A program made the position numbers and the translations under genes. DNA of 11,650 bases from Dorea sp. (GTDB lineage Bacteria > Bacillota_A > Clostridia > Lachnospirales > Lachnospiraceae): NCBI GenBank assembly GCA_016295505.1, contig JAEDLC010000057.1, positions 1 through 11,650 on the forward strand. The letters are read 5' to 3'. This document shows positions 1-7,919 of this stretch, piece after piece; positions within the stretch are counted from its first letter, which is position 1, and every line of letters begins with the position of its first letter. The notes below the pieces were generated by a model. The model did no database searches. It was given only the letters and a program-made list of their open reading frames with translations, and was not told the origin of the DNA.

Positions 1-4
1 GAGA

Positions 5-50
5 TAAAAAAGGGACGGGGAATTTTTAAAAATTCCCCGTCCCTTTTTTA
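5..50. repeat. Perfect 46-bp palindrome of the dispersed GGGACGG family, also a terminator
   Basis: The core at 12-43 is a perfect 32-bp palindrome with half-site GGGACGGGGAATTTTT. Flanking A6 and T6 runs extend perfect symmetry to 5-50. On the minus strand it begins 18 bp after the stop codon of the GIY-YIG gene and its 3' arm ends in TTTTTTA, so it should act as a rho-independent terminator in both directions. The same core, with one or two base changes, recurs at 401-442 and 7929-7960. It is therefore both a terminator and a member of a REP-like repeat family. No transposase is visible in the window. Confidence 0.85.
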
Positions 51-68
51 CTGCGCTAAAGTGCCGAG

Positions 69-314
69 TTATCCACACGTTTTCACCAGTTTTTCCTTCT
101 CTTGCCGGCTCATATGCTTAATTGCATATTCACGTTTCATTGCCTCGCTTTTTGTCTCATATTCTTCCCAGTATATCAGCTTCACCGGTCTCCGATTCTT
201 CGTATATTTCGCACCTTTTCCCGCATTGTGCGCCTGTATCCTTTTCTCAAGATCATTCGTCCATCCAGTATAAAAACTCCCGTCCTGACATTTTAAAATG
301 TATGTGTAATTCAT
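69..314 (-). CDS. Small GIY-YIG nuclease-fold protein (YhbQ/UPF0213 type)
   Basis: This 81-residue single-domain protein fits the size of the YhbQ-like GIY-YIG family. The GIY-YIG strands are TYILKC (residues 4-9) and FYTGWTND (14-21). The expected catalytic arginine is R25 in LEKRIQAHN, and the metal-binding glutamate is E62 in KREYAIK. Family members are predicted structure-specific DNA endonucleases, but the physiological role of this small class is poorly defined. The ATG at 312-314 is preceded by GGAGAGG with 8-nt spacing. The gene has its own sigma-A-like promoter, is followed by a strong palindromic terminator, and lies between two palindromes of the same repeat family. Its stop codon overlaps an exact DnaA-box sequence (TTATCCACA, 69-77). 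A role in repeat mobility is only speculation. Confidence 0.88.
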   Translation of the reverse strand: MNYTYILKCQDGSFYTGWTNDLEKRIQAHNAGKGAKYTKNRRPVKLIYWEEYETKSEAMKREYAIKHMSRQEKEKLVKTCG

Positions 315-353
315 GATCTAATCCTCTCCACATAAGTTATCCACTTAATCCCC

Positions 354-382
354 ATTATAAATTCATTCTCTCTTTTTTTAAA
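354..382 (-). promoter_or_regulatory. Sigma-A-like promoter of the GIY-YIG gene
   Basis: On the minus strand there is TTTAAA (377-382, 4 of 6 to TTGACA), a 17-bp spacer, and a perfect TATAAT (354-359). Transcription would begin near 347, giving a leader of about 33 nt that ends in the GGAGAGG ribosome binding site. A DnaA-box-like TTATCCACT (337-345) lies just downstream of the predicted start, where a bound protein could block transcription. The match was found by eye. Confidence 0.55.
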
Positions 383-442
383 GAGGGACGGGGGATTTTA
401 TAAACGGGACGGAGGATTTTTAAAAATCCTCCGTCCCGTTTA
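383..442. repeat. Perfect 42-bp palindrome plus adjoining half copy, GGGACGG family
   Basis: Positions 401-442 form a perfect 42-bp palindrome: the core half-site GGGACGGAGGATTTTT extended by TAAAC on its outer side. Next to it, 383-400 is a single unpaired half copy (GGGACGGGGGATTTT), as though a second unit had lost one arm. The palindrome starts immediately after the spoIIQ stop codon on the minus strand and can fold into a very stable hairpin. The run of U after it is poor, so termination of spoIIQ is plausible but weaker than at 5-50. Confidence 0.85.
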
Positions 443-1195
443 TCATTCCATATACTCCACCGGATTGACCGGCTGTCCATCTTTTCGCATTTCGAAATAT
501 ACGTTACATCCTTCTACACTATAGTATTTGGTCGGCTGACTCACGTACCCCAGTATCGTCTTGGCTTCTACATAATCTCCCACTTTTACCGGCACTTCTT
601 TCAGCTGCCCATAGAACAGTTCATATCCGTTTCCCAGATCAACATTTACTGTTGTGCCGGTCTGTGCGGTCACGTCTATGGATTTTACGATTCCCGGTGC
701 AGCTGAGATTACCTGATCTCCTTCTGCTCCGGATATGATCATCGCCGGATTATACTTATACTGGTCCAGTGTTGAAAAGTACACCGTCTTGTCCATGCTA
801 TAGCTCATAATGACAGTTCCGTCTACCGGCCACAATAGCTGGCTGCTTTCATTAAAATTAATATTATGGCCGCTCCCTGCAGTTGTCTGAATCCCACTTC
901 CGCCGACTCCGTCTGCTCCTTCGGCGCCATCGCTGTCATCTTTTTCTTCGGTATCTGTCTGTGTCGTTTTTTCTTCTTCTTTAACAGCCAGGTTATTGGC
1001 TTCCTGTGAAGGTTCCTCCTGTGCTTTATCTTCTGTATCATTCGTTTCTTCCGCCCTGGCAAGTTCATCCTGCTGTGTTTTTCTGTAATCATTGAATGTA
1101 TATGTTCCAACTATTGCGATTGCTGCTACAAAACATAATACTGCCGCGACGGTAGCACCTCTTTTTTTCTGTGAGGGACTTTTCTTTTCTTTCAT
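443..1195 (-). CDS. spoIIQ: SpoIIQ-like forespore membrane protein with degenerate LytM/M23 domain
   Basis: This 250-residue protein has a basic N terminus, one transmembrane helix (about residues 13-31), a long acidic low-complexity linker (about 40-115), and a C-terminal M23/LytM-type domain (about 120-247). The fold is recognisable from LWPVDGTV, GDQVISAAPGIV, the glycine-rich strand, VKVGDYVEAKTILGYV and YFEMRKDGQPVNP. Every usual zinc ligand position appears replaced: N149 for the first His, no Asp after it, YGQL for YGHL, and NVYFE for HLHFE. It should therefore be structural rather than a peptidase. SpoIIQ of the forespore pairs with mother-cell SpoIIIAH during engulfment. The gene follows spoIID at a 44-bp gap, an order known in Clostridia such as C. 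difficile. The start is ATG with AGGTGG upstream. A generic M23-like protein is the alternative. Confidence 0.85.
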   Translation of the reverse strand: MKEKKSPSQKKRGATVAAVLCFVAAIAIVGTYTFNDYRKTQQDELARAEETNDTEDKAQEEPSQEANNLAVKEEEKTTQTDTEEKDDSDGAEGADGVGGSGIQTTAGSGHNINFNESSQLLWPVDGTVIMSYSMDKTVYFSTLDQYKYNPAMIISGAEGDQVISAAPGIVKSIDVTAQTGTTVNVDLGNGYELFYGQLKEVPVKVGDYVEAKTILGYVSQPTKYYSVEGCNVYFEMRKDGQPVNPVEYME

Positions 1196-1215
1196 GTTAT
1201 CACCACCTCTGACTC

Positions 1216-1245
1216 TATTTTTGCCAGATAGTGATGCACTTATTC
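1216..1245 (-). promoter_or_regulatory. Sigma-F-like forespore promoter of spoIIQ
   Basis: On the minus strand GAATA (1241-1245) is separated by 15 bp from GGCAAAAATA (1216-1225). The -10 fits the sigma-F pattern GGNNANAMTR at every defined position. The -35 differs from GYWTA at one position and fits the related sigma-G pattern. The predicted start is near 1209, so the leader is only about 14 nt and carries the AGGTGG ribosome binding site. The -35 overlaps the end of spoIID. B. subtilis spoIIQ is sigma-F dependent, which agrees. Confidence 0.62.
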
Positions 1246-2142
1246 TGCTTCCAGTAATATTTCCGCAACTTCTTTTATTTCCGTTCCTTCAAAAAAATAA
1301 TTTAATATTTCCTGATATTTTTTCCCACTTTCCGCCATTTGATTGGCACTGTACTGACTCATTCCTATACCATGTCCGATTCCCCGGGTCGTAATCCTCA
1401 TTTTTCCATTATAACGCTGCAGCGTAAAGCATCCGGATTGCAAATGATAGTTTTTTCGAAATTCTTCTCCGCTTATGTTCTCCTGCCCTACCCTTACATT
1501 GGTTACATATCCTGCGCTGTCCACCGCTGTCACTTCTGCATCCATATCATCTGTTACCAATGTCTGTATCTGTTCTTCAGATTCTATATCCGCCTGGCAA
1601 TCCACGATTTTCAGATATGGATAAGCTTCGCTTCCCAGCGCTTCTGCACCATCTCTGGTACATCCGTTACTTAACCGGAAAAATGGTGTATAAGCCAGCT
1701 CTTCATTGTACATGAGAACCTGTCCTTCTGTTTCTTCCCATATCTGTTCTAGCTTATGATAATTTTTTGAATATTGAATTCCCCACGCCTGCTCCATCTT
1801 TTTCTGTGTCCAGAACGGTCCTTCCAGAATCGTATTGCTTCCGGATTCTTTAATCTTCTTATATACGTCGGTCCGGACCAGAATTGCCTGTGCTTTGAGT
1901 GCTTCTTTCTCATAATCGGCCGGAATCTCTCTGGCAAGCACGCCGATACAGTACTCTGCGATCGGCATTCTGACAATCCCTGTCTCTTCCTCATCCTCAG
2001 TCGAAATCCGCACCTTCACACAGGTCTGATCAACGTGCGATGATGCCTCTATCCCCGGTCCATTCAAAAACACCGTAACCACATACGGAAGGAGCACGAT
2101 GATAATCGTATAACATCCCCATTTTTTTAATCTCTGCCGCAT
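1240..2142 (-). CDS. spoIID: Stage II sporulation protein D (SpoIID), peptidoglycan lytic transglycosylase
   Basis: This 300-residue protein has an N-terminal membrane anchor (about residues 9-27) followed by an extracytoplasmic SpoIID domain. The hallmark segment VLAREIPADYEKEALKAQA (about 68-86) contains E72, which aligns with the catalytic glutamate of the family. The central SNGCTRDGAEALG (158-170) and the C-terminal GIGHGIGMSQYSANQMA (254-270) are also diagnostic. SpoIID is a mother-cell enzyme that cleaves glycan strands with SpoIIP and SpoIIM to drive engulfment; spoIIM and spoIIP are not in the window. Where typical family members have RTY the sequence reads VRTDVYKK, a small deviation. 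The start at 2142 is supported by GGGAGGG 7 nt upstream, but that site lies in the 3' arm of the glgP terminator and the T-run abuts the ATG. It is probably read from its own sigma-E-type promoter. Confidence 0.93.
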   Translation of the reverse strand: MRQRLKKWGCYTIIIVLLPYVVTVFLNGPGIEASSHVDQTCVKVRISTEDEEETGIVRMPIAEYCIGVLAREIPADYEKEALKAQAILVRTDVYKKIKESGSNTILEGPFWTQKKMEQAWGIQYSKNYHKLEQIWEETEGQVLMYNEELAYTPFFRLSNGCTRDGAEALGSEAYPYLKIVDCQADIESEEQIQTLVTDDMDAEVTAVDSAGYVTNVRVGQENISGEEFRKNYHLQSGCFTLQRYNGKMRITTRGIGHGIGMSQYSANQMAESGKKYQEILNYFFEGTEIKEVAEILLEAE

Positions 2143-2179
2143 AAAAAAGCCCTCCCATACACTGTATGGAAAGGCTTTT
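2143..2179 (-). terminator. Strong rho-independent terminator of glgP, overlapping the spoIID ribosome binding site
   Basis: On the minus strand the 17-nt arm at 2163-2179 (AAAAGCCTTTCCATACA) pairs along its full length, with two G-U pairs, with the 17-nt arm at 2145-2161 and leaves a minimal loop. The 3' arm runs into TTTTTT, which ends exactly at the spoIID ATG. The hairpin begins 26 bp after the glgP stop codon. The 3' arm contains GGGAGGG, the spoIID ribosome binding site, so any transcript reading through from glgP would have that site paired. Confidence 0.85.
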
Positions 2180-2189
2180 CATTTTATAC
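2161..2189 (-). promoter_or_regulatory. Sigma-E-like mother-cell promoter of spoIID embedded in the terminator
   Basis: On the minus strand GTATAAA (2183-2189), 14 bp, then CATACAGT (2161-2168). The -10 matches the sigma-E pattern CATACANT exactly, and the -35 agrees with the GHATATT pattern at five of seven positions. Transcription would begin about seven bases later, inside the 3' arm of the hairpin. The transcript would then lack the 5' arm and the spoIID ribosome binding site would be free. B. subtilis spoIID is sigma-E dependent. Part of the -10 also serves the hairpin, so chance cannot be excluded. Confidence 0.55.
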
Positions 2190-2205
2190 CATTTTGTTAT
2201 CCATT

Positions 2206-4683
2206 CTAGTATTCCATCTCTTCCTCATCAATGGACACCGACTCCAGATGCCAGATGTCATCCACATATTCACGAATCGTTCTGTCAGAAGAGAATTTTC
2301 CGCAGCATGCAGTATTGAGAAGTGCCATTCTTGCCCATCTGTCTTTGTCTCTGTATGCTTCTTCCACTCTCTGCTGTGCTTCTGCATAAGAACGGAAATC
2401 TTTCAGAATAAAATACATATCTGCGCGGCTGCCGCCCTTGGTGTTCAGAAGTGAATTATACAGATCGCGATACATTTCTGAATCCCCGTTTGCATAGGTT
2501 CCGTCCACCAGCTGATTTACTACGCGGCGTACATCCGGATCATTGTTGTAGATATCGTATGGATTATATCCACCGTTCTGCTCGTAATTGATAACTTCGT
2601 CAGAGCTCAGTCCGAAGATAAATGCATTTTCCATTCCTACTTCTTCTACAATCTCAACGTTTGCTCCGTCCATGGTTCCCAGTGTCGGTGCACCATTCAG
2701 CATGAACTTCATATTACCGGTACCGGATGCTTCCTTAGACGCTGTAGAAATCTGTTCACTGACATCTGCTGCCGCAAAGATCCACTCTGCATTAGATACG
2801 CGGTAATCTTCGATGAATACAACTTTCAGTTTTCCGTTGATGCTGCGGTCATTATTTACCACCTCTGCAACAGAGTTGATCAGTTTGATGATCTGTTTTG
2901 CACGGATATAACCTGCAGATGCCTTTGCACCAAAGATGAAGGTTCTCGGGAAGAAATTCTTCTCCGGATGTTCTTTGATCTGATTGTACAGATACATTAC
3001 GTGCAGGATATTCAGCAGCTGACGCTTGTACTCATGGAGACGTTTTACCTGGACATCGAATATAGATCTCGGATCTACTTCTACGCCATTGTGCTCCAGA
3101 ATGTATTTTGCCAGGCGTTCTTTGTTCTTGAATTTGATGCTCATAAACTCTTTTCTGGCTTCTTCGTCATCCGCATATTTTTTCAGAGCGGACATCAGAG
3201 ACAGATCTGTTGCCCATTCATCAGTTCCAAGCTTTTCTGTTACCCAGTCAGCGAGAAGTGGATTGCCGTGCATCAGGAAACGTCTCTGCGTAATACCATT
3301 CGTTTTATTGTTGAATTTCTCAGGCATCATCTGATAGAAATCTTTCAGTTCCTGATTTTTCAAAATCTCTGTATGAAGTCTTGCAACACCATTCACAGAA
3401 TAGCCGGCTACGATCGCAAGGTGTGCCATCTTTACCTGTCCGTCTCTGAGTATTGCCATGCTTTTTACCTTTTCTTCATTTCCCGGATACATTGCACGTA
3501 CCTGGTTCACAAAACGACGGTCAATCTCCTGGATGATCTGGTAAATACGAGGAAGCAGTCTGGAGAACAGGTCGATCGGCCATTTTTCCAATGCTTCTGC
3601 CATAATCGTGTGGTTCGTATATGCACAGGTCTTCGTTGTGATCTCCCATGCTTCATCCCAGCCAAGGTTCTCCTCATCCAGAAGGATACGCATCAACTCT
3701 GCTACTGCTACTGTTGGATGTGTGTCGTTCATCTGGAAGGTTACCTTCTCCGGAAGTTTATGAATATCGTCATGTTTTCTCTTATATCTTGCAATCGCTG
3801 CCTGAATACTTGCAGACACAAAGAAATACTGCTGTTTCAGTCTCAGTTCTTTTCCTGCATAATGATTATCATTCGGATACAGAACTTCTACGATATTCTT
3901 TGCAAGATTTTCCTGTTCCACTGCCTTGTGATAGTCTCCGCGGTCAAATGACTCCAGCTGGAAATTCACGATTGCTTCCGCATCCCAGATACGCAGGGTA
4001 TTTACTACATGGTTATTGTAACCTACGATCGGATAATCATACGGAATTGCCATTACAGACTCATAATTTTCCTGAACAAAATGCGTCTTTCCTGTCTCAT
4101 CATATTCCACACGGATATTACCGCCAAAACGGACTTCTTTTGCATATTCCGGTCTCTTAAGTTCAAACGGGTTGCCGTATTTCAGCCAGTTATCCGGTGT
4201 CTCAACCTGATATCCGTTTTTGATTTTCTGCTTGAACATACCATAACGATAGCGGATACCACATCCGTAAGCAGAATAACCGAGTGTTGCAAGAGAATCC
4301 AGGAAACATGCGGCCAGACGTCCCAGACCGCCGTTTCCGAGTGCCGGATCCGGTTCCTGATCCTCAATTGCATTCAGATCGATTCCCATCTCATCCAGCG
4401 CTTCTTTTACTTCTTTATAAGCAGTCATATTGATCAGGTTATTTCCAAGCGCTCTTCCCATCAGAAATTCCATGGACATATAATAGACTGTCTTTGGATC
4501 ATCTTTCTCATACTGCTTCTGTGTTGCAAGCCAGTCATCAATAATTGCTTCTTTTACAGCATAAGAAACTGCCTGAAACAACTGCTGAGGTGTAGCCTCC
4601 TCTACTTCTTTACGGAACAAAGTTTTTACATTATTTCTTACTTCTTTTTTAAATGCGTCTTTTTCAAATCTTGGATTGTTCAT
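2206..4683 (-). CDS. glgP: Glycogen/alpha-glucan phosphorylase
   Basis: This 825-residue cytoplasmic GT35 enzyme releases glucose-1-phosphate from the non-reducing ends of glycogen or maltodextrin using pyridoxal phosphate. Full-length family features are present in order: VYYMSMEFLMGRALGNNL (67-84), DPALGNGGLGRLAACFLDS (112-130), FQMNDTHPTVAVAELMR (316-332), KTNGITQRRFL (460-470), KRLHEYKRQLLN (547-558), and the PLP site EASGTGNMKFMLNGAPTLG with K659. The length is normal for bacterial phosphorylases. The ATG at 4681-4683 follows GGAGGGAG with 7-nt spacing. The 63-bp gap to ileS shows no convincing promoter or terminator, so glgP may be read from the ileS promoter and share its T-box control, although the two functions are unrelated. 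A strong terminator follows. No other glycogen genes are in the window. Substrate preference (glycogen or maltodextrin) cannot be read from the sequence. Confidence 0.97.
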   Translation of the reverse strand: MNNPRFEKDAFKKEVRNNVKTLFRKEVEEATPQQLFQAVSYAVKEAIIDDWLATQKQYEKDDPKTVYYMSMEFLMGRALGNNLINMTAYKEVKEALDEMGIDLNAIEDQEPDPALGNGGLGRLAACFLDSLATLGYSAYGCGIRYRYGMFKQKIKNGYQVETPDNWLKYGNPFELKRPEYAKEVRFGGNIRVEYDETGKTHFVQENYESVMAIPYDYPIVGYNNHVVNTLRIWDAEAIVNFQLESFDRGDYHKAVEQENLAKNIVEVLYPNDNHYAGKELRLKQQYFFVSASIQAAIARYKRKHDDIHKLPEKVTFQMNDTHPTVAVAELMRILLDEENLGWDEAWEITTKTCAYTNHTIMAEALEKWPIDLFSRLLPRIYQIIQEIDRRFVNQVRAMYPGNEEKVKSMAILRDGQVKMAHLAIVAGYSVNGVARLHTEILKNQELKDFYQMMPEKFNNKTNGITQRRFLMHGNPLLADWVTEKLGTDEWATDLSLMSALKKYADDEEARKEFMSIKFKNKERLAKYILEHNGVEVDPRSIFDVQVKRLHEYKRQLLNILHVMYLYNQIKEHPEKNFFPRTFIFGAKASAGYIRAKQIIKLINSVAEVVNNDRSINGKLKVVFIEDYRVSNAEWIFAAADVSEQISTASKEASGTGNMKFMLNGAPTLGTMDGANVEIVEEVGMENAFIFGLSSDEVINYEQNGGYNPYDIYNNDPDVRRVVNQLVDGTYANGDSEMYRDLYNSLLNTKGGSRADMYFILKDFRSYAEAQQRVEEAYRDKDRWARMALLNTACCGKFSSDRTIREYVDDIWHLESVSIDEEEMEY

Positions 4684-4746
4684 GTCCTATCTCCCTCCAT
4701 ATGTGGGGTTCGGGCAGGAATCTCCCAGCTTCAGTCTGAACTGTAA

Positions 4747-7700
4747 CTATTGTTTTTCCACCCCGAGGATTACTTTCTCCCCATTGATTTTCCATTCCTT
4801 CACATAACCGGTCGGTTCAGCTTTTGTTACGGCAAGTGCAAGAGTTTCCTCTGCTACCGTATCCGCATTATCAGCAAATACTTTCTCTGCCTTTTCCGTT
4901 CCGGCATAAGTAATTGCAATCTTATCCATCACTTCAAATCCGGCTTCTTTACGCATGGTCTGTACTTTACTGATGATCTCGCGTACAAATCCTTCCTCCA
5001 GAAGCTCTTCGGACAGATTGGTATCCAGAACAACCGTAATGCCGTTATCATTTTCAGATACAAAGCCCGGCATCTGCGCAGTTTCAATCAGCAGATCTTC
5101 ACGTGATAATACGACCTCCTGACCACTTATCACAAACTTCAGTGCTTCCGTGGCATTCAATTCATCCATGGCTGCATTTCCGTCAATTTCTGCAAGCGCT
5201 GCCTTAATACCGCCTAACATTTTACCATATTTTGGTCCGACTGTCTTTAGCTGAGGTTTAAAAGAATAAGAGGTGAAATCACGAACTTCTTGTGTAAATG
5301 TTACAGTTTTTACGTTCAATTCGTCTCTTACAATGTCCTGATAGAACTCCGGAACCTCAAAATCAGCTTTCACATACATCTGTCCAATCGGCTGACGGTT
5401 CTTGATATTTGCAGTATTTCTGCAGGCACGACCCATAACAACCAGTTTCAGGACATTATCCATGTTCGCCTCAAGCTCTTTGTCGATGTATGCTTCATTT
5501 ACCACCGGGAAGTCACACAGGTGGATACTCTCCGGAGCATCTTTGTCAATGCTTCTTACCAGGTTCTGGTAGATGTCTTCTGTCATAAATGGAATCATCG
5601 GAGCCGCTGCCTTACTGATCTCAACCAGTGCAGTATACAGCGTCATATAAGCATTGATCTTATCCTGCTCCATCCCTTTTGCCCAGAAACGTTCACGGCT
5701 TCTTCTTACATACCAGTTACTCATATCATCTACGAAGTCCTGAAGCGCTCTTGCTGCTTCCGGAATTCTGTAGTTTTCAAGGTTATTGTCCACTGCCTTG
5801 ATCGCAGAGTTGAGCTTGGAAAGAAGCCATTTATCCATAACAGATAATTTGTCATATTCTAATGCATATTTTGTTGCATCAAATTCATCAATATTTGCAT
5901 ACAATACGAAGAATGCATAAGTATTCCACAGAGTTCCCATGAATTTTCTCTGTCCTTCAGTAACTGCTTTTCCGTGGAAACGATTCGGCAGCCACGGAGC
6001 ACTGTTGACATAGAAATACCAACGGATCGCATCTGCACCGTATTTTTCCAGTGCATCAAAAGGATCTACTGCATTTCCCTTGGACTTACTCATCTTCTGT
6101 CCATTTTCATCCTGTACATGTCCAAGAACGATAACGTTCTTATATGGTGCTTTATTGAAGATCAGGGTAGAGATTGCAAGCAGGGAATAGAACCATCCAC
6201 GTGTCTGGTCTACCGCCTCGGAGATAAAGTCTGCCGGGAACTGCTTCTCGAATAATTCCTGATTCTCAAATGGATAGTGGTGCTGTGCAAATGGCATGGA
6301 ACCACTGTCAAACCAGCAGTCGATTACTTCCGGCACACGGTGCATCTCTTTGCCGCAGATCGGACATTTGATCGTAACTGCATCAATATATGGACGATGA
6401 AGTTCAATATCATCCGGACAATTATCGGACATGGACTTCAGCTCTTCAATACTTCCGATGGAATGCTGATGTCCACATTCACACTCCCAGATATTTAACG
6501 GAGTTCCCCAGTAACGGTTACGGCTGATGCCCCAGTCCTGAACATTTTCCAGCCAGTCGCCGAAACGTCCCTTACCGATGCTTTCCGGAATCCAGTTGAT
6601 GGTATTGTTATTGGCGATCAGGTCATCTTTGACATCCGTCATCTTGATAAACCAGGACTCGCGTGCGTAATAAATCAGCGGAGTATCACATCTCCAGCAG
6701 TGCGGATAGCTGTGCTCGAAGTTCGGTGCTTCGAAGAGCAGCCCTCTTGCTTCCAGATCCTTCAGAACCTCCGGATCTGCTTTTTTTACAAATAATCCGG
6801 CAAATGGAGTGGTCTCTCCCATATTTCCTTTTTCATCAACCAGCTGTACGAACGGCATATCATACTTGCGTCCTACTTTTGCATCGTCCTCACCAAATGC
6901 AGGTGCGATGTGTACAACACCGGTACCATCGGTCAGTGTTACGTAAGAATCACAGGTAATAAAGAAAGCTTTCTTATGCTGTTTTTCTGCACAGTCATAT
7001 GCACACTGGTACAGTGGCTCATATTCTTTGTACTCGAGGTCTTTTCCAAGGTAAGTCTCAAGAATCTCATAAGCCGGTGCCTCTGCTGCCCCATCTTCTG
7101 CTTTTCCCGCAAGTTTTCCAAGTACAATATCCAGAAGAGCGGTTGCCATATAATATGTGTAGCCATCTGCAGCTTTTACTTTTGCATATTCCTCATCCGG
7201 GTTTACACAAAGACCGATATTGGACGGCAGTGTCCATGGCGTGGTGGTCCATGCAAGGAAATATGCATCTTCGCCGATTACTTTAAAACGAACGATCGCA
7301 GAACGTTCTTTTACATCTTTATATCCCTGCGCAACTTCCTGTGCGGACAATGGTGTACCACAGCGCGGGCAATATGGAACGATCTTGAAGCCTTTGTAAA
7401 GAAGACCTTTGTCCCAGATCTGTTTCAGCGCCCACCATTCAGACTCGATAAAGTTGTTGTCATAAGTAACGTATGGGTTCTCCATGTCAGCCCAGAATCC
7501 GACTGTACCGGAGAAGTCCTCCCACATTCCTTTGTATTTCCATACACTTTCTTTACATTTCTTGATGAATGGCTCAAGACCATACTCTTCAATCTGATCC
7601 TTGCCGTCAAGGCCAAGTGCCTTCTCAACCTCAAGCTCAACCGGAAGACCGTGTGTATCCCATCCGGCTTTACGAGGAACCTCGTATCCTTTCATGGTAC

Positions 7701-7914
7701 GATATCTTGGAATCATATCCTTAATAACACGTGTCAGAACATGGCCGATGTGCGGCTTGCCGTTGGCAGTCGGCGGGCCGTCATAGAACATATACATCTC
7801 GTTGCCTTCACGATCACGCATACTCTTTTCAAAGATCTGGTTTTCTTCCCAGAACTTCTCAGTTGCTTTCTCTCTGTCCACAAAATTCAAGTCTGTAGAA
7901 ACCTTCTTATACAT
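4747..7914 (-). CDS. ileS: Isoleucyl-tRNA synthetase, type-2-like, 1055 aa
   Basis: This class I aminoacyl-tRNA synthetase charges tRNA-Ile. HIGH is at residues 55-58 (GKPHIGHVL) and KMSKS at 607-611. The editing domain shows AWTTTPWTLPSN (221-232) and GTGVVHIAPAFGEDD (330-344). Cysteine pairs at CPRCG (182-186), CECG (478-481) and CPIC (517-520) suggest zinc-binding knuckles. The length and segments such as PYCPRCGTPLS fit the larger, eukaryotic-like type 2 class rather than the roughly 930-residue classical form; some type 2 enzymes tolerate mupirocin, which is not shown here. The frame stays open to a TTG at 7960-7962, but the start at 7914 is chosen. It has GGAGGAGG at 5-nt spacing and begins MYKKVSTDLNF, whereas the extra 16 residues merely translate the palindromic repeat. 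It is controlled by an upstream T-box. Confidence 0.97.
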   Translation of the reverse strand: MYKKVSTDLNFVDREKATEKFWEENQIFEKSMRDREGNEMYMFYDGPPTANGKPHIGHVLTRVIKDMIPRYRTMKGYEVPRKAGWDTHGLPVELEVEKALGLDGKDQIEEYGLEPFIKKCKESVWKYKGMWEDFSGTVGFWADMENPYVTYDNNFIESEWWALKQIWDKGLLYKGFKIVPYCPRCGTPLSAQEVAQGYKDVKERSAIVRFKVIGEDAYFLAWTTTPWTLPSNIGLCVNPDEEYAKVKAADGYTYYMATALLDIVLGKLAGKAEDGAAEAPAYEILETYLGKDLEYKEYEPLYQCAYDCAEKQHKKAFFITCDSYVTLTDGTGVVHIAPAFGEDDAKVGRKYDMPFVQLVDEKGNMGETTPFAGLFVKKADPEVLKDLEARGLLFEAPNFEHSYPHCWRCDTPLIYYARESWFIKMTDVKDDLIANNNTINWIPESIGKGRFGDWLENVQDWGISRNRYWGTPLNIWECECGHQHSIGSIEELKSMSDNCPDDIELHRPYIDAVTIKCPICGKEMHRVPEVIDCWFDSGSMPFAQHHYPFENQELFEKQFPADFISEAVDQTRGWFYSLLAISTLIFNKAPYKNVIVLGHVQDENGQKMSKSKGNAVDPFDALEKYGADAIRWYFYVNSAPWLPNRFHGKAVTEGQRKFMGTLWNTYAFFVLYANIDEFDATKYALEYDKLSVMDKWLLSKLNSAIKAVDNNLENYRIPEAARALQDFVDDMSNWYVRRSRERFWAKGMEQDKINAYMTLYTALVEISKAAAPMIPFMTEDIYQNLVRSIDKDAPESIHLCDFPVVNEAYIDKELEANMDNVLKLVVMGRACRNTANIKNRQPIGQMYVKADFEVPEFYQDIVRDELNVKTVTFTQEVRDFTSYSFKPQLKTVGPKYGKMLGGIKAALAEIDGNAAMDELNATEALKFVISGQEVVLSREDLLIETAQMPGFVSENDNGITVVLDTNLSEELLEEGFVREIISKVQTMRKEAGFEVMDKIAITYAGTEKAEKVFADNADTVAEETLALAVTKAEPTGYVKEWKINGEKVILGVEKQ

Positions 7915-7919
7915 AGCTA

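Noticed and set aside
401..442. Palindromes as CRISPR repeats
   Set aside because: Copies are few, are perfect palindromes rather than repeat-spacer units, have no regular spacing, and no cas genes are present.
2968..3951. Plus-strand open frame of 327 codons opposite glgP
   Set aside because: It lies wholly within the conserved glgP gene on the other strand. Its composition is rich in Cys, Phe and Ile, as expected for an antisense frame.
4684..4746. Terminator or promoter between ileS and glgP
   Set aside because: Only short imperfect pairings (such as TTCAG/CTGAA) without a U-run are visible, and no convincing -35/-10 pair was found.
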